Assembly (NCBI GenBank): GCA_964631945.1
Contig: CAZWAY010000001.1
Coordinates: 62,001-126,000, forward strand
Reading direction: 5' to 3'
Length of the DNA stretch: 64,000 nucleotides
Origin: JABFRZ01 sp964631945
Lineage (GTDB): Bacteria; Planctomycetota; UBA1135; GCA-002686595
Part shown: in pieces, positions 28,235 through 36,998 of the stretch
Position numbering within the stretch: the stretch's first letter is position 1
Layout: each line of letters opens with the position of its first letter
Notes under the pieces: generated by a model
Told to the model about the DNA's origin: nothing
What the model saw: only the letters and a program-made list of their open reading frames with translations
Database searches by the model: none
Program-made: the position numbers and the translations under genes

Positions 28235-30349
28235 CTACGGCCGCGGCCCGCCGAGCTCGCGCCACAGGAAGCGGTACGCCAGCGACGACATGAAGGCGCG
28301 CTGCCCGTTGTCCGCCGCGCCGCCGTGGCCGCCCTCGATGTTCTCGTAGTAGAGGACGTCGTGGCCCTGCTCCTCCATGCGCGCGACCATCTTGCGCGCG
28401 TGGCCGGGGTGGACGCGGTCGTCCTTGGTGGAGGTCATGAAGAGCGTGCGTGGATAGGCCACGCCGGCCTCTACGTTGTGGTAGGGCGAGAAGCCGCGGA
28501 TGTAGCTCCACTGGGCGGGGTCGTCGGGGTCGCCGTACTCCCCCATCCAGGAGGCGCCGGCCAGGAGCTCGTGGTAGCGGCGCATGTCGAGCAGCGGGAC
28601 CTGACACACGGCGGCGCCGAAGAGTTCGGGGTAGAGCGTGATCATGTTGCCGACCATCAGGCCGCCGTTCGAGCCGCCCATGACACCGAGGTGCGCGGCG
28701 CTCGTGACCTTGCGCGCGACGAGATCGCGCGCGACGGCCGCCAGGTCCTCGTAGCAACGCGTGCGGTGCTCTTTGAGCGCGGCCTGGTGCCACTTCGGGC
28801 CGAACTCGCCGCCGCCGCGGATGTTGGCCAGCACGTAGGTGCCGCCCTGCTCGAGCCAGCCCGCTCCGACCAGCGAGTTGTAGCCGGGCGTCAGCGAGAC
28901 CTCGAAGCCGCCGTAGGCATAGAGCAACGTCGGCGTCGTGCCGTCGAGCGGCCGGTCGGCGCGGCGCACCTCGAAGTACGGGATCTTCGTTCCGTCCTTG
29001 GAGGTCGCCTCGTGCTGACCAACGGAGAGGTTCGCCGTGTCGAAGTAGCCGGGCGTCGACTTCAGGAGTCGCGGCGCGCCCTTGCCGATCTCGCCGACGT
29101 GCAGGCTCGGCGGGGTGAGGAAGCCCGTCACGCTCAGGAAGTACTCGTCCGACTCGTCGGCATCGATCGGGCTGGCCCCGACCTCGCCGATCTCGGGCAG
29201 GCCCGCCAATGCCTCGCGCGACCAGCCCTGCGGGCCGGGCGTGAGCACGTGGATGCGGCTCTTGATGTTGTCGAGCGTCGCGAGCAGCACGTGGTGCCGC
29301 GTCGGCTGGTGACCCGCCAGCGACACGCGCTCGCTCGGCGCGAACAGGACCTCGTAGGCGGCCTTGCCGGCCAGGTTGTCCTCGAGCCGGGTCGCCAGCA
29401 GCGAGCCCGCCACGAAGCTCTGCCCGCCGACCTGCCAGTCGCTGCGCAGCTCGAGGAACAGCCACTCGCGCCAGAGACTCGCGTTGGCGTCCTCCTGCTT
29501 GGCGATCGGGAGCCACTTCCCGTGGCGCAGGATCGCCATCTCGTTCGTCCAGAAGGTCATGCCGCGCCCGGCGATGTCGCGCTCGAAGCCCGGCGTCGAG
29601 TCGTGCCCGACCGAGGCCGACACGTCGGTGGGCTGGCCCTCGTAGACGAGCTCGGCCGCCGCGAGCGGCGTCCCGCGCGTCCACAGCTTCGCCTGGCGTG
29701 GATAGCCCGACTCGGTCATCGAGCCCGGCCCGAAGTCGGTGCCGATCCAGAGGTGGTCCCGGTCGCGCCAGGCGACGTTGCTCTTCGCCTCGGGCACGTG
29801 GAAGCCGCCCTCGACGAACGACTTCGTGGTCAGGTCGAACTCGCGCACGACCTCGGCGTCCGAGCCGCCCGGCGACAGCGACAGGAGGCACAGCCGGTCC
29901 TCCGGCTCGAGCACGTCGGCGCCGTGCCAGACCCAGCTCACGCCCTCGGCCCGGCCGAGCGCATCGAGGTCGAGCACCGTCTCCCAGGCGGGCTTCGCCT
30001 TGGCGTACTCCTCGGGCGTCGTGCGTCGCCACAGGCCGCGCGGGTTCTCCGCGTCCTGCCAGAGGTTGTAGTAGAGCGCGCCGATCTTCCGGACGTAGGG
30101 GATCTTCTCGTTCGAGTCGAGGATCGCCTTGAGGCGCGCCTCGAGCGCATGGAACTCGTCGTCGACGAGTTCGCCGGCGCTCTTCGCATTGTGTGCGCGC
30201 GCCCAGGCGAGCGCGCGCTCGGCGCTCACGTCCTCGAGCCAGAGGTATGGATCGTCGGACGCGGTTGCACTCGAGACCCTCTGGGGCGCGGCGGGTGCCG
30301 CGCAGGCGGTGGGGAGGACGGCGAGGAAGACGGGAAGGAAGCGACGCAT
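28235..30349 (-). CDS. Prolyl oligopeptidase family serine peptidase, lipoprotein
   Basis: A 704-residue enzyme of family S9A, which cuts short peptides after proline. A seven-bladed propeller region (about 75-420) precedes the alpha/beta-hydrolase domain. The triad is visible: Ser about 560 in MGGSNGGLM, Asp about 644 in TKDDRVHPGHA, His about 675 in IEGGHGGAAD. The oxyanion Tyr lies in LLYAYGGFEVS. The N-terminus MRRFLPVFLAVLPTAC gives a lipobox Cys, so the enzyme is envelope-anchored rather than cytosolic. The start at 30349 is set by this signal. The gene lies between a complete DUF1801 gene and a broken 5' copy of it. Confidence 0.93.
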   Translation of the reverse strand: MRRFLPVFLAVLPTACAAPAAPQRVSSATASDDPYLWLEDVSAERALAWARAHNAKSAGELVDDEFHALEARLKAILDSNEKIPYVRKIGALYYNLWQDAENPRGLWRRTTPEEYAKAKPAWETVLDLDALGRAEGVSWVWHGADVLEPEDRLCLLSLSPGGSDAEVVREFDLTTKSFVEGGFHVPEAKSNVAWRDRDHLWIGTDFGPGSMTESGYPRQAKLWTRGTPLAAAELVYEGQPTDVSASVGHDSTPGFERDIAGRGMTFWTNEMAILRHGKWLPIAKQEDANASLWREWLFLELRSDWQVGGQSFVAGSLLATRLEDNLAGKAAYEVLFAPSERVSLAGHQPTRHHVLLATLDNIKSRIHVLTPGPQGWSREALAGLPEIGEVGASPIDADESDEYFLSVTGFLTPPSLHVGEIGKGAPRLLKSTPGYFDTANLSVGQHEATSKDGTKIPYFEVRRADRPLDGTTPTLLYAYGGFEVSLTPGYNSLVGAGWLEQGGTYVLANIRGGGEFGPKWHQAALKEHRTRCYEDLAAVARDLVARKVTSAAHLGVMGGSNGGLMVGNMITLYPELFGAAVCQVPLLDMRRYHELLAGASWMGEYGDPDDPAQWSYIRGFSPYHNVEAGVAYPRTLFMTSTKDDRVHPGHARKMVARMEEQGHDVLYYENIEGGHGGAADNGQRAFMSSLAYRFLWRELGGPRP

Positions 30350-30398
30350 GGGGCTGGACCTCGGTCGGGGTGTACTCGGGGGCCAGCAGAGTAGCGGA

Positions 30399-30484
30399 GG
30401 TCTTCGGCGGCTGGTCGGCGAGTACTGGTCGAACGTGGCGTGGGCCTTCATCTTCGACATAGAGATCACTTCTCGGGCCCGGGG
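30399..30484 (-). pseudogene. Remnant of a duplicated DUF1801 gene 5' end
   Basis: From an ATG at 30460 the reverse strand reads MSKMKAHATFDQY, nearly the same as the start of the intact DUF1801 gene (MPKMKAYATFDLY). One base is missing at the next codon; after correcting for it the frame reads LADQPPKTS against LADQPPKNR, and similarity then stops near 30399. Leader sequence upstream of the ATG is also alike (TCACT, then TCGGGCCCGGG). It is thus a truncated, frameshifted copy including leader DNA. The frame runs on into the prolyl oligopeptidase gene, so automatic callers may fuse the two. Confidence 0.75.
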
Positions 30485-30567
30485 GCGACGAGCGGGTCCA
30501 TGACGCGGCGGAGAACCGTGCGCGCGCATTCTCGCGCAAGGCGCGGGGCAAAGCCCGAATCCCGCCC

Positions 30568-32538
30568 TCATCGACTCGCCTGGACGGGGACGGGCGCCCT
30601 CGGCCGCCGGTAGACCAGGGTGTCCAGCGCGCCGGGGCCGGAGAGCTCCACCGTCATCCCGACCACGCGCATCGGATCGAAGCCGCGTGTTTCCGTGGCC
30701 GTCGCGCTGGCGGCGAAGCCGGGCTGGGGCGTGAGCACCGTCAGGTCGAGCCGGCCGAATCCCGGCGGCCCGTGGACGGCGACGTCGCGCGTCCAGCCGG
30801 CGGGCACGAGGAAGGTGCGCGTGCGGCCGAGTGGATCGAAGAGCGTCAGGACGGCGCTCCCCGAACCCAGGTCCACCAGGTCGATCGAGCGCGGCGCGAC
30901 CGCCTCGCCCCCGAGCTCGAGCGTCAAGCGCCCGCCACCCGAGTCGGCGTGGGGGTGGTCGTAGACCCCGGGCACGCTCTCACCCGGAGTCCCCTGCAGG
31001 ATCAGGACGTTCCCGCGCCCGACGAGCAGGCCCGGGTCCGAGCCGGGGTCGTTGGGGCCGCCGCGGGTCGAGTCGAACACGGCCGCGCTCAGACCGGAGG
31101 CCGACAGACCCTTGACCTGCAGGCGCGCCCCGAAGCCGGGGTCCGGCGAAAGCGCGCGCCCGTTCTCCAGCGCGGCGAGCGCGTCGTTCTCGCGCTCGAA
31201 GTCGATGGTCACGGCCGTGTCGAGGAACAGCAGCCACACGGCGCCGACGTCCGAGAAGTAGCTCTGCCCACCGTCGTCGTCCCCGACGGCGCCCACCGCC
31301 AGCTCGAGACGCCCGTCGCCGTCCAGGTCGCCCAGCCCGGCCACGCCCGAGCCGAAATTGTCCTCCTGCGTCCAATCGCCGCCGCGCGCGCGCTTGGCGG
31401 AGATGCGCTGCGCGTCGTGGACGGTGCCGTCGGTCTTCAGGAAGAGCAGCCACACCGCGCCGGCCCCGTACCCCCCGCCGTCGTCCTGCGGAGCGCCGAC
31501 GGCCAGGTCCACGACTCCGTCGCCGTCGCAGTCGCCGACGTTCGCCACCGAGGCGCCGAAGAGGTCGACGTCCCCGAGGACGCCCGTGAAGCCGCCCGAG
31601 CCGGGGGAGATGTTCTGCTGCGCCTTCACCGTGCCGTCCGCGTTCAGGAACAGGACGTAGACCGCACCGGTCGCATAGCCGACCTCGGTGTAGTACTGGT
31701 CGCCCGCGGCCAGATCGGGCACGCCGTCGCCGTCCAGGTCGCCCAGCGGCGCGAGCGCGCCTCCGAAGTAGCTGAAGACGCTCGACGAGCCGTCGAAGCC
31801 GCCCACCGTCGAGCTGATCTTCTGGTGCTCCCGGACGGAGCCGTCGGCGTTCAGGAAGAGGATCCAGATCGCCCCGCGCCCGCCGATGCCGTCGCCGCCG
31901 TCGTCGTCGCCGATCGCGCCCACCGCGAGCTCGGGGAGGCCGTCGCCGTCGAGGTCGCCGACGCGGGCGAGCGCGCGCCCGAAGGAATCGCCGGCCTCGA
32001 GCTCGCCGCTGAAGTTCCCGGCGATGGCGCTGATCTTGCGCTGCGACGCGACGGTGCCGTTCGGGTTCAGCGAGAGGACGTAGACCGAGCCCGCGGCGCT
32101 GCCGCCGTCGTCCTCCTCCGAGCCGACGGCGAGCTCGGGCCGGCCGTCGTGGTCGAGGTCGCCGAGGAACGCGAGGCTGATGCCGAAGAAGGCCCAGATG
32201 CTCGGGACGGCGCTGAGGCCGCCCTCGAAGTGCCCGATCTTCTGCTTGGCGCGCACGGCGCCGCGGCCGTCGAGGAACAGGATCCACAGCGAGCCGGCGT
32301 CCAGCGCGCCGTCGTCGTCCCCGAACGCTCCGACGGCCAGGTCGCCGTGCCCGTCGCCGTCGAGGTCGCCCAGCCAGGCGATCGATTGGCCCCAGAAGTC
32401 GCGCTCCTGGAGGCCGCTGCCGAATCCGCCGAACTTGGCGCTGATCTTCCTGCCGAGGAGCAGGCTCGGAGCCTGCGCGTTCAGGCTGGCCGCGAGCGCG
32501 ACGATCACGGGCACCAGGGAAACACGGATCGCTCTCAT
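30568..32538 (-). CDS. Secreted FG-GAP repeat protein (paralogue of 22393-24213)
   Basis: A 656-residue protein with a strong ribosome site (GAGGAGG, 5 bases before ATG) and a signal peptide ending near AASLNAQ. Six FG-GAP repeats carry Ca-loop motifs (GDLDGDGHGDL, GDLDHDGRPEL, GDLDGDGLPEL, GDLDGDGVPDL, GDCDGDGVVDL, GDLDGDGRLEL), spaced by KISxxxGGF linkers as in the paralogue. The C-terminal 200 residues form two beta-rich parts, ending in VELSGPGALDTLVYRRP. Likely a cell-surface or secreted protein. Function unknown. Confidence 0.87.
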   Translation of the reverse strand: MRAIRVSLVPVIVALAASLNAQAPSLLLGRKISAKFGGFGSGLQERDFWGQSIAWLGDLDGDGHGDLAVGAFGDDDGALDAGSLWILFLDGRGAVRAKQKIGHFEGGLSAVPSIWAFFGISLAFLGDLDHDGRPELAVGSEEDDGGSAAGSVYVLSLNPNGTVASQRKISAIAGNFSGELEAGDSFGRALARVGDLDGDGLPELAVGAIGDDDGGDGIGGRGAIWILFLNADGSVREHQKISSTVGGFDGSSSVFSYFGGALAPLGDLDGDGVPDLAAGDQYYTEVGYATGAVYVLFLNADGTVKAQQNISPGSGGFTGVLGDVDLFGASVANVGDCDGDGVVDLAVGAPQDDGGGYGAGAVWLLFLKTDGTVHDAQRISAKRARGGDWTQEDNFGSGVAGLGDLDGDGRLELAVGAVGDDDGGQSYFSDVGAVWLLFLDTAVTIDFERENDALAALENGRALSPDPGFGARLQVKGLSASGLSAAVFDSTRGGPNDPGSDPGLLVGRGNVLILQGTPGESVPGVYDHPHADSGGGRLTLELGGEAVAPRSIDLVDLGSGSAVLTLFDPLGRTRTFLVPAGWTRDVAVHGPPGFGRLDLTVLTPQPGFAASATATETRGFDPMRVVGMTVELSGPGALDTLVYRRPRAPVPVQASR

Positions 32539-32766
32539 CGGAACCTCCTCGCTCGGCCCCCGAGCTCGGATCTAGCCGCTCCACCTGGGGATGCAGGACG
32601 CACCTGCGAACCTCCATACCCGCAACTTGACCAGGACGGAGCCAGGTTCTCACGAGCCACGCCAGGTCGCAAGAATGGTGATGGCTCGTCGGGAGGCCTG
32701 GGTCATGTCCGCTCGAGGGGGAGGGAGCGAACGGATCCCGGCGAGCCCGCGGGCGGCGGCTTGGCG

Positions 32767-33891
32767 CTACTCCTCGGCGACCCTCGTGCGCTTGGTGGGC
32801 TCGATCTTCGCCTGGCGGCCGAGCTCGCGGTGGATGCGCGCGACGCGCTCGACCTGGCCCTTGGCCGGGAAGCGCTCGTAGAAGCCGTCGGCGCGCAGCT
32901 CGCGCACGAGCCCGCTCCAGGGCGCCAGGCGGCGCGTCCAGCGCGCGAGGCGCCCGTCGGCCGGCTCGGCGTCGGCCACCGCGAGGTCGAAGCACACGCG
33001 CAGCATGGCCTTGAGCGTCACCGGGCGCGTCACCATGTGGTTGGCGCTGCCCCAGGCCTCGCCCCAGACCTTCTCGGCGGCCTTCAGGAAGTCGCGCACG
33101 ACCTCGTAGCGGCGTTTGGCGGCGGCCATCGAGGCGTCGACCTTCCTCTTGCCGCTCACCCAGCGGTGGACCTCGTTGAACAGCTCGGCCTGCAGGATCC
33201 ACTTCTCCTGCTTGGAGCGGCCGCCCAGGCGGTTGATCTTGTAGCGCAGCGGGCTGTCGGACTCGGAGTACAGCTTCTGCACGATGCGCGCGGCCAGCTT
33301 CTTGTCCGGCGCGGCCCAGGACACGCGCTCGTACAGGTCCACCAGGTGGCTCTTGTTGATGCGCGTCGGCGTCGAGTTGATGATCACGAACATCTCGGCC
33401 GCGAAGTCCTCGCTCTTGCCGTCGAACACGATGCAGGGCACGTGCATCGTCTTGGCCTCGTCCGGGCGGTGCTTCTGGAAGAAGTGCAGCGCCGCCAGGC
33501 GGTGCTGGCCGTCGATCACGAGGTAGCGCTCGCGCGGCTGCTCCAGGTCGCCCACGTTCTCGAGTTTGCCGAGCGGCTCGAAGCGCAGTTTCTCGGACGT
33601 GAACAGGAGCACCGTGCCCGGGATGGGCGGCTGGCTCACGGCCGTCTCGTAGAAGTTCTCGATGGCCGCCACCTTCGCGCGCGAGATCTGGCGCTGGAAG
33701 GCCGCGTCGCTCTTCTCGATGCGCTGGATGAAGGAGGCCACCTCGTCGTCGCCCGCGACGACCTCGGCCTCGATCTTCTCGTCGTCGGCGTAGAAGCGAC
33801 TGATGAAGCGGACCTTGGTGAGCAGGTCCTGGGCCGGATACGAGACGAAGTAGAAGACGCCGTCCTTCTGCCGGATCTGGGTCGCGATCAT
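32767..33891 (-). CDS. DGQHR domain protein (DndB/ParB-like superfamily)
   Basis: A 374-residue cytoplasmic protein. The DGQHR signature is D127-R131 in RYLVIDGQHRLAALHFFQ, followed by VPCIVFDG and EMFVIINSTPTRINKSHLVDLY, typical of DGQHR proteins. The best known member, DndB, is the transcriptional regulator of DNA phosphorothioation (dnd) operons. Others are found in restriction or defence islands. The C-terminal half is helical and Lys/Arg-rich. ATG at 33891 follows AGGAGAG. No dnd, restriction or transposon genes are adjacent, so this is an orphan; its role is unknown. Confidence 0.8.
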   Translation of the reverse strand: MIATQIRQKDGVFYFVSYPAQDLLTKVRFISRFYADDEKIEAEVVAGDDEVASFIQRIEKSDAAFQRQISRAKVAAIENFYETAVSQPPIPGTVLLFTSEKLRFEPLGKLENVGDLEQPRERYLVIDGQHRLAALHFFQKHRPDEAKTMHVPCIVFDGKSEDFAAEMFVIINSTPTRINKSHLVDLYERVSWAAPDKKLAARIVQKLYSESDSPLRYKINRLGGRSKQEKWILQAELFNEVHRWVSGKRKVDASMAAAKRRYEVVRDFLKAAEKVWGEAWGSANHMVTRPVTLKAMLRVCFDLAVADAEPADGRLARWTRRLAPWSGLVRELRADGFYERFPAKGQVERVARIHRELGRQAKIEPTKRTRVAEE

Positions 33892-34085
33892 CGGGCTCTC
33901 CTGGTGCGGTAGCCCGGAAGCTACCCGCCGGAGGCGTGGCCGTCACGGGCGCCTCGAGTCTCCCCGAACCGGACCGGGGGCCGGGTGGACCCCGGTCGGC
34001 CTGCCCCGACCCATCGGCACGCAGGGGGCGAGTGAAGGCGACCCGGGGGGGACTCCGATAGGCACCGGTCTCGAGCCTGTTCCTG

Positions 34086-34547
34086 ATGCTCGTCTTCCTG
34101 CGCTGGCGACCGATCCCGTTCGCGCTGTGGTCGCTCGAGCTGCACCCGCTGGGGCTGGTGCTCGAGATCCTGTCCTTCGCGGGCTGGGCCCTGGCGCTGG
34201 TGGGGACGCTGCAGGTCGGCCACCTCGAACTGTTCGGGCTGGCCCAGGTGCTGGCGCACGCCAACGGGAAGAGCCTGGAGCCGACGCGCTTCGAGCTCCG
34301 CTTCCTGCACCGCTGGGTGCGCCATCCGATCTACTTCGGGGTCCTCGTGGCGCTGTGGTGCACGCCGGTGATGACCCTCGGGCATCTCCTGTTCGCCGCC
34401 ATGGGCACGGCCTTGATCGTGCTCCAGGCGCGCCTGGAGGAGCGCGACCTCGTGCTCGAGCAGCGCTGGTACGGCGAGTACCAGGCGCGCGTCCCCATGT
34501 TGCTGCCGAGGACGAGTCCGCTCCCGCTGCGCAAGCGGGCCGGGTAG
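34086..34547 (+). CDS. MddA-like S-methyltransferase, N-terminally shortened
   Basis: A 153-residue membrane protein matching the C-terminal half of methanethiol S-methyltransferase (MddA)/isoprenylcysteine-methyltransferase-like proteins: FLRWRPIPFALWSL, GHLELFGLAQVL, WVRHPIYFGVLVALWCTPVMTL and LEERDLVLEQRWYGEY. RHP and EERDL are the cofactor-site motifs. Complete MddA proteins have about 250 residues, so the first two helices are missing. Similarity continues a few codons upstream of the ATG (SSLFL), where the frame is closed by TAG at 34059. It is probably a degraded or 5'-deleted gene, though the catalytic half is intact. Confidence 0.65.
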   Translation: MLVFLRWRPIPFALWSLELHPLGLVLEILSFAGWALALVGTLQVGHLELFGLAQVLAHANGKSLEPTRFELRFLHRWVRHPIYFGVLVALWCTPVMTLGHLLFAAMGTALIVLQARLEERDLVLEQRWYGEYQARVPMLLPRTSPLPLRKRAG

Positions 34548-34551
34548 GCCC

Positions 34552-34935
34552 CTACAGCTCGCTCTCGATCTTCTCCAGGATCAGCCCCGCGCGCCGGGCG
34601 TGTTCCTCGGTGTGGAACGTGCCGACCCGAACGGTCACGCGCGTCGTGTTGCCGGGGTGGCGTGCGACGCGGACCCAGAGGTCATCGAACTGCAACGTGC
34701 CGGAATCCAGCGCGTGCGCGGGCTCCTTCGGCAGCTCGTACTTCAGGCTGCGCAGGGCCTCGAGCGTGGCCTTCCAGGTCTTGTCGAAGGACGCGCCGAA
34801 GTCCTGCTCGAGCTCGTTCTTGTCGTAGTAGACGTAGCCGACGACGCTGGCGGCGCCCGCGACGCCCGCCATGGCGAGACAGCCGCTGCCGAGCGGCACG
34901 AAGCAAAGGATCGCGATCAGGCTCCACTTGCACAT
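34552..34935 (-). CDS. DUF3568-like lipoprotein
   Basis: A 127-residue small lipoprotein. MCKWSLIAILCFVPLGSGC gives a signal with lipobox Cys19, followed by a Gly/Ala hydrophobic stretch (AMAGVAGAASVVGYVYY). The rest (SFDKTWKATLEALRSLKYEL, LWVRVARHP, VTVRVGTF) resembles DUF3568 lipoproteins. The start at 34935 follows GGAG by 10 bases; longer frames upstream lack signal character. It is convergent with the MddA-like gene (4 bases between stops). Function unknown. Confidence 0.8.
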   Translation of the reverse strand: MCKWSLIAILCFVPLGSGCLAMAGVAGAASVVGYVYYDKNELEQDFGASFDKTWKATLEALRSLKYELPKEPAHALDSGTLQFDDLWVRVARHPGNTTRVTVRVGTFHTEEHARRAGLILEKIESEL

Positions 34936-35147
34936 GATTGTTCTGCTCCTCCTGGTCCGACTGGTCCGACTCGATCGTTCCGAAACGGGCTCTGGCCCCG
35001 CTGCGCCACTGGATCGGACGCGGAACACTCGCGGCGAGAGGGCATGTGCTTCCGAGCTGCACTCGCGTCAGGATCTTCCGACTCGGTATGCGAAGCTCTG
35101 GTGTCCGTGTCAGCGCCCGGTTCGAGCGCGGTGCACGAGCCCGAGGT

Positions 35148-36164
35148 TCAGCGCCAGCCGCACAGGCTGAAGATCCACCAGGTCAGCGCCGACACGCCCG
35201 CCGCGGCCGGGATCGTCAGCACCCAGGCCCACAGGACCTGCGTCGCCACGCCCCACTTGACCGCGTGGAGTCCGCGCGTCGAGCCGACCCCGACGATGGC
35301 GCCCGTGATCGTGTGCGTGGTCGAGACCGGGATGCCGAGCCAGGTCGCGCCGTAGAGCGTGAGCGCTCCCGCGGTCTCGGCCGAGAAACCGTGCACGGGT
35401 TGCAGCTTGCAGATCTTCTGGCCCATCGTGCGCACGATGCGCCAACCGCCGAAGAGCGTGCCCAGCCCCATGGCCGCGTGACAGGCGATCACGACCCAGA
35501 AGGGCGGGACGGTCGCGTCGCTCGAGATGCGGCCCGAGGCGAGCAGCACGGCGAAGATGATGCCCATGGTCTTCTGCGCGTCGTTGCCGCCGTGCCCGAG
35601 GCTGTAGGCCGCGGCCGAGACGAGCTGCAGGCGCCGGAAGAGCTTGCTGACGCGGGTCGGCGACGAACGCCGGAAGGTCCAGTAGGTCGCGATCATCAGG
35701 ACCCAGCCCATGACCAGGCCGAAGAGCGGCGCGAGGAAGATGAAGATGCCGATCTGCAGCAGGCCCCTCTCGTGCAGGCTGCCGAGGACCAGCGCGTCCG
35801 GGCCGGCGGCCACCAGCGCGGCGCCCGCGAAGCCGCCGACCAGGGCGTGGGACGAGCTCGAGGGCAGGCCCCACCACCAGGTCAGCAGGTCCCAGACGAT
35901 GGCGCCGATGAGGCCCGCCGTCACCACCGCCAGCGTGGCGGCCTGCGGCTCGATCGTGCCCTTGCCGATCGTGGTGGCGACGTGCAGCCCGAAGAAGAGG
36001 AAGGCGATGAAGTTGAAGAACGCGGCCCAGATCACGGCCCAGCGCGGCGAGAGCACGCGCGTCGAGACGACCGTCGCGATCGAGTTCGCGGCGTCGTGGA
36101 AGCCGTTGACGTAATCGAAGGCCAGCGCCAGGGCGATGATCGACCAGACCAGCAGATCAGGCAT
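35148..36164 (-). CDS. Inorganic phosphate transporter, PiT family
   Basis: A 338-residue multi-helix carrier of the PiT family (low-affinity phosphate, taken up as a metal-phosphate complex with protons). Duplicated signature motifs are present: GFHDAANSIATVVSTR near the N-terminus and LGHGGNDAQKTMGI in the second half, plus GLPSSSSHALVGG and GIPVSTTHTITGA. The length fits short bacterial PiT proteins. It overlaps the upstream DUF47 gene by 8 bases, the usual arrangement in which the DUF47 protein acts as accessory regulator. Confidence 0.95.
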   Translation of the reverse strand: MPDLLVWSIIALALAFDYVNGFHDAANSIATVVSTRVLSPRWAVIWAAFFNFIAFLFFGLHVATTIGKGTIEPQAATLAVVTAGLIGAIVWDLLTWWWGLPSSSSHALVGGFAGAALVAAGPDALVLGSLHERGLLQIGIFIFLAPLFGLVMGWVLMIATYWTFRRSSPTRVSKLFRRLQLVSAAAYSLGHGGNDAQKTMGIIFAVLLASGRISSDATVPPFWVVIACHAAMGLGTLFGGWRIVRTMGQKICKLQPVHGFSAETAGALTLYGATWLGIPVSTTHTITGAIVGVGSTRGLHAVKWGVATQVLWAWVLTIPAAAGVSALTWWIFSLCGWR

Positions 36165-36780
36165 TTTTGAGGACGATCCCCTCGATCACGTTGGCGACGT
36201 CCTCGCAGCGGTCGGTCGCCGACTCCAGGGCCTCGATGATCTGGATCCACTTGATCGCCGTCATCGGGTCGGCCGAGTTCTCGCACAGCGCCGCCAGGGC
36301 GTGACGCTCGATGCGGTCGGCCTCGCTCTCCAGGCGGTGCACCTCGAGCACGCGCTGGCGCACGAGATCCGTGTTGCCGGTGTGGCGCAGCAGCGGCATC
36401 AGTCCGCAGAGCAGCGCGGTGGCGCGCACCAGACACTCGCCCAGCTGGCGCGAGTCGTCGATGGGCTTCTGGATCTTGAACAGCACCAGGCGGTCGGCCG
36501 CCGTGTCGACCAGGTCGAGCACGTCGTCCATGCGGCAGGCGAGCTCGTGGATGTCCTCCCGATCCAGGGGCGTGATGAAGGTGCGATTCAGGCGCTCGAT
36601 GATCTGGTGCGTGAGCTCGTCCCCGACGTGCTCGAACTCCTTGATGCGCCGGGCATGGCGCGGCGGATCATCGAAGCGCTCCAGCAACTCGACCAGGGCT
36701 TGCGTCGCCTCGTGGGCGTTCTGGGCCGCCTTCTCGAAGAGATCGAAAAAGGCCTGCTCCTTGGGGATGAGCTGGAACAT
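36157..36780 (-). CDS. DUF47 (PhoU-like) accessory protein of the PiT transporter
   Basis: A 207-residue helical protein of the DUF47/PhoU-like family: FFDLFEKAAQNAHEATQAL, IKEFEHVGDELTH, TFITPLDREDIHELACRMDD and LESEADRIERHALAALC. The E/D-rich helices bind metal clusters in PhoU relatives. It is the first gene of a two-gene operon with the phosphate transporter and is likely to control or stabilise it. The start at 36780 begins the first helix. Confidence 0.94.
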   Translation of the reverse strand: MFQLIPKEQAFFDLFEKAAQNAHEATQALVELLERFDDPPRHARRIKEFEHVGDELTHQIIERLNRTFITPLDREDIHELACRMDDVLDLVDTAADRLVLFKIQKPIDDSRQLGECLVRATALLCGLMPLLRHTGNTDLVRQRVLEVHRLESEADRIERHALAALCENSADPMTAIKWIQIIEALESATDRCEDVANVIEGIVLKNA

Positions 36781-36998
36781 GGGTCCTCGGGGTGCGGGCG
36801 CTGAGTCGGCGGGATCCTACGGGTTCCCAGCACTCGGCTCCACCCCGCGGGCCGGCCCGGGATCGCGCTCGCCGCCGTCCGCTCCGGTCCAAGCCGTGGC
36901 TCGATCGCTCCGTGATCCCTGACCGGACGAAGCGCCCGTCCGAGGCGCCCCGAACACAGCGATCCGTGCTAGGTTTCTCCGCGGGAGGAAGGGCGCCG

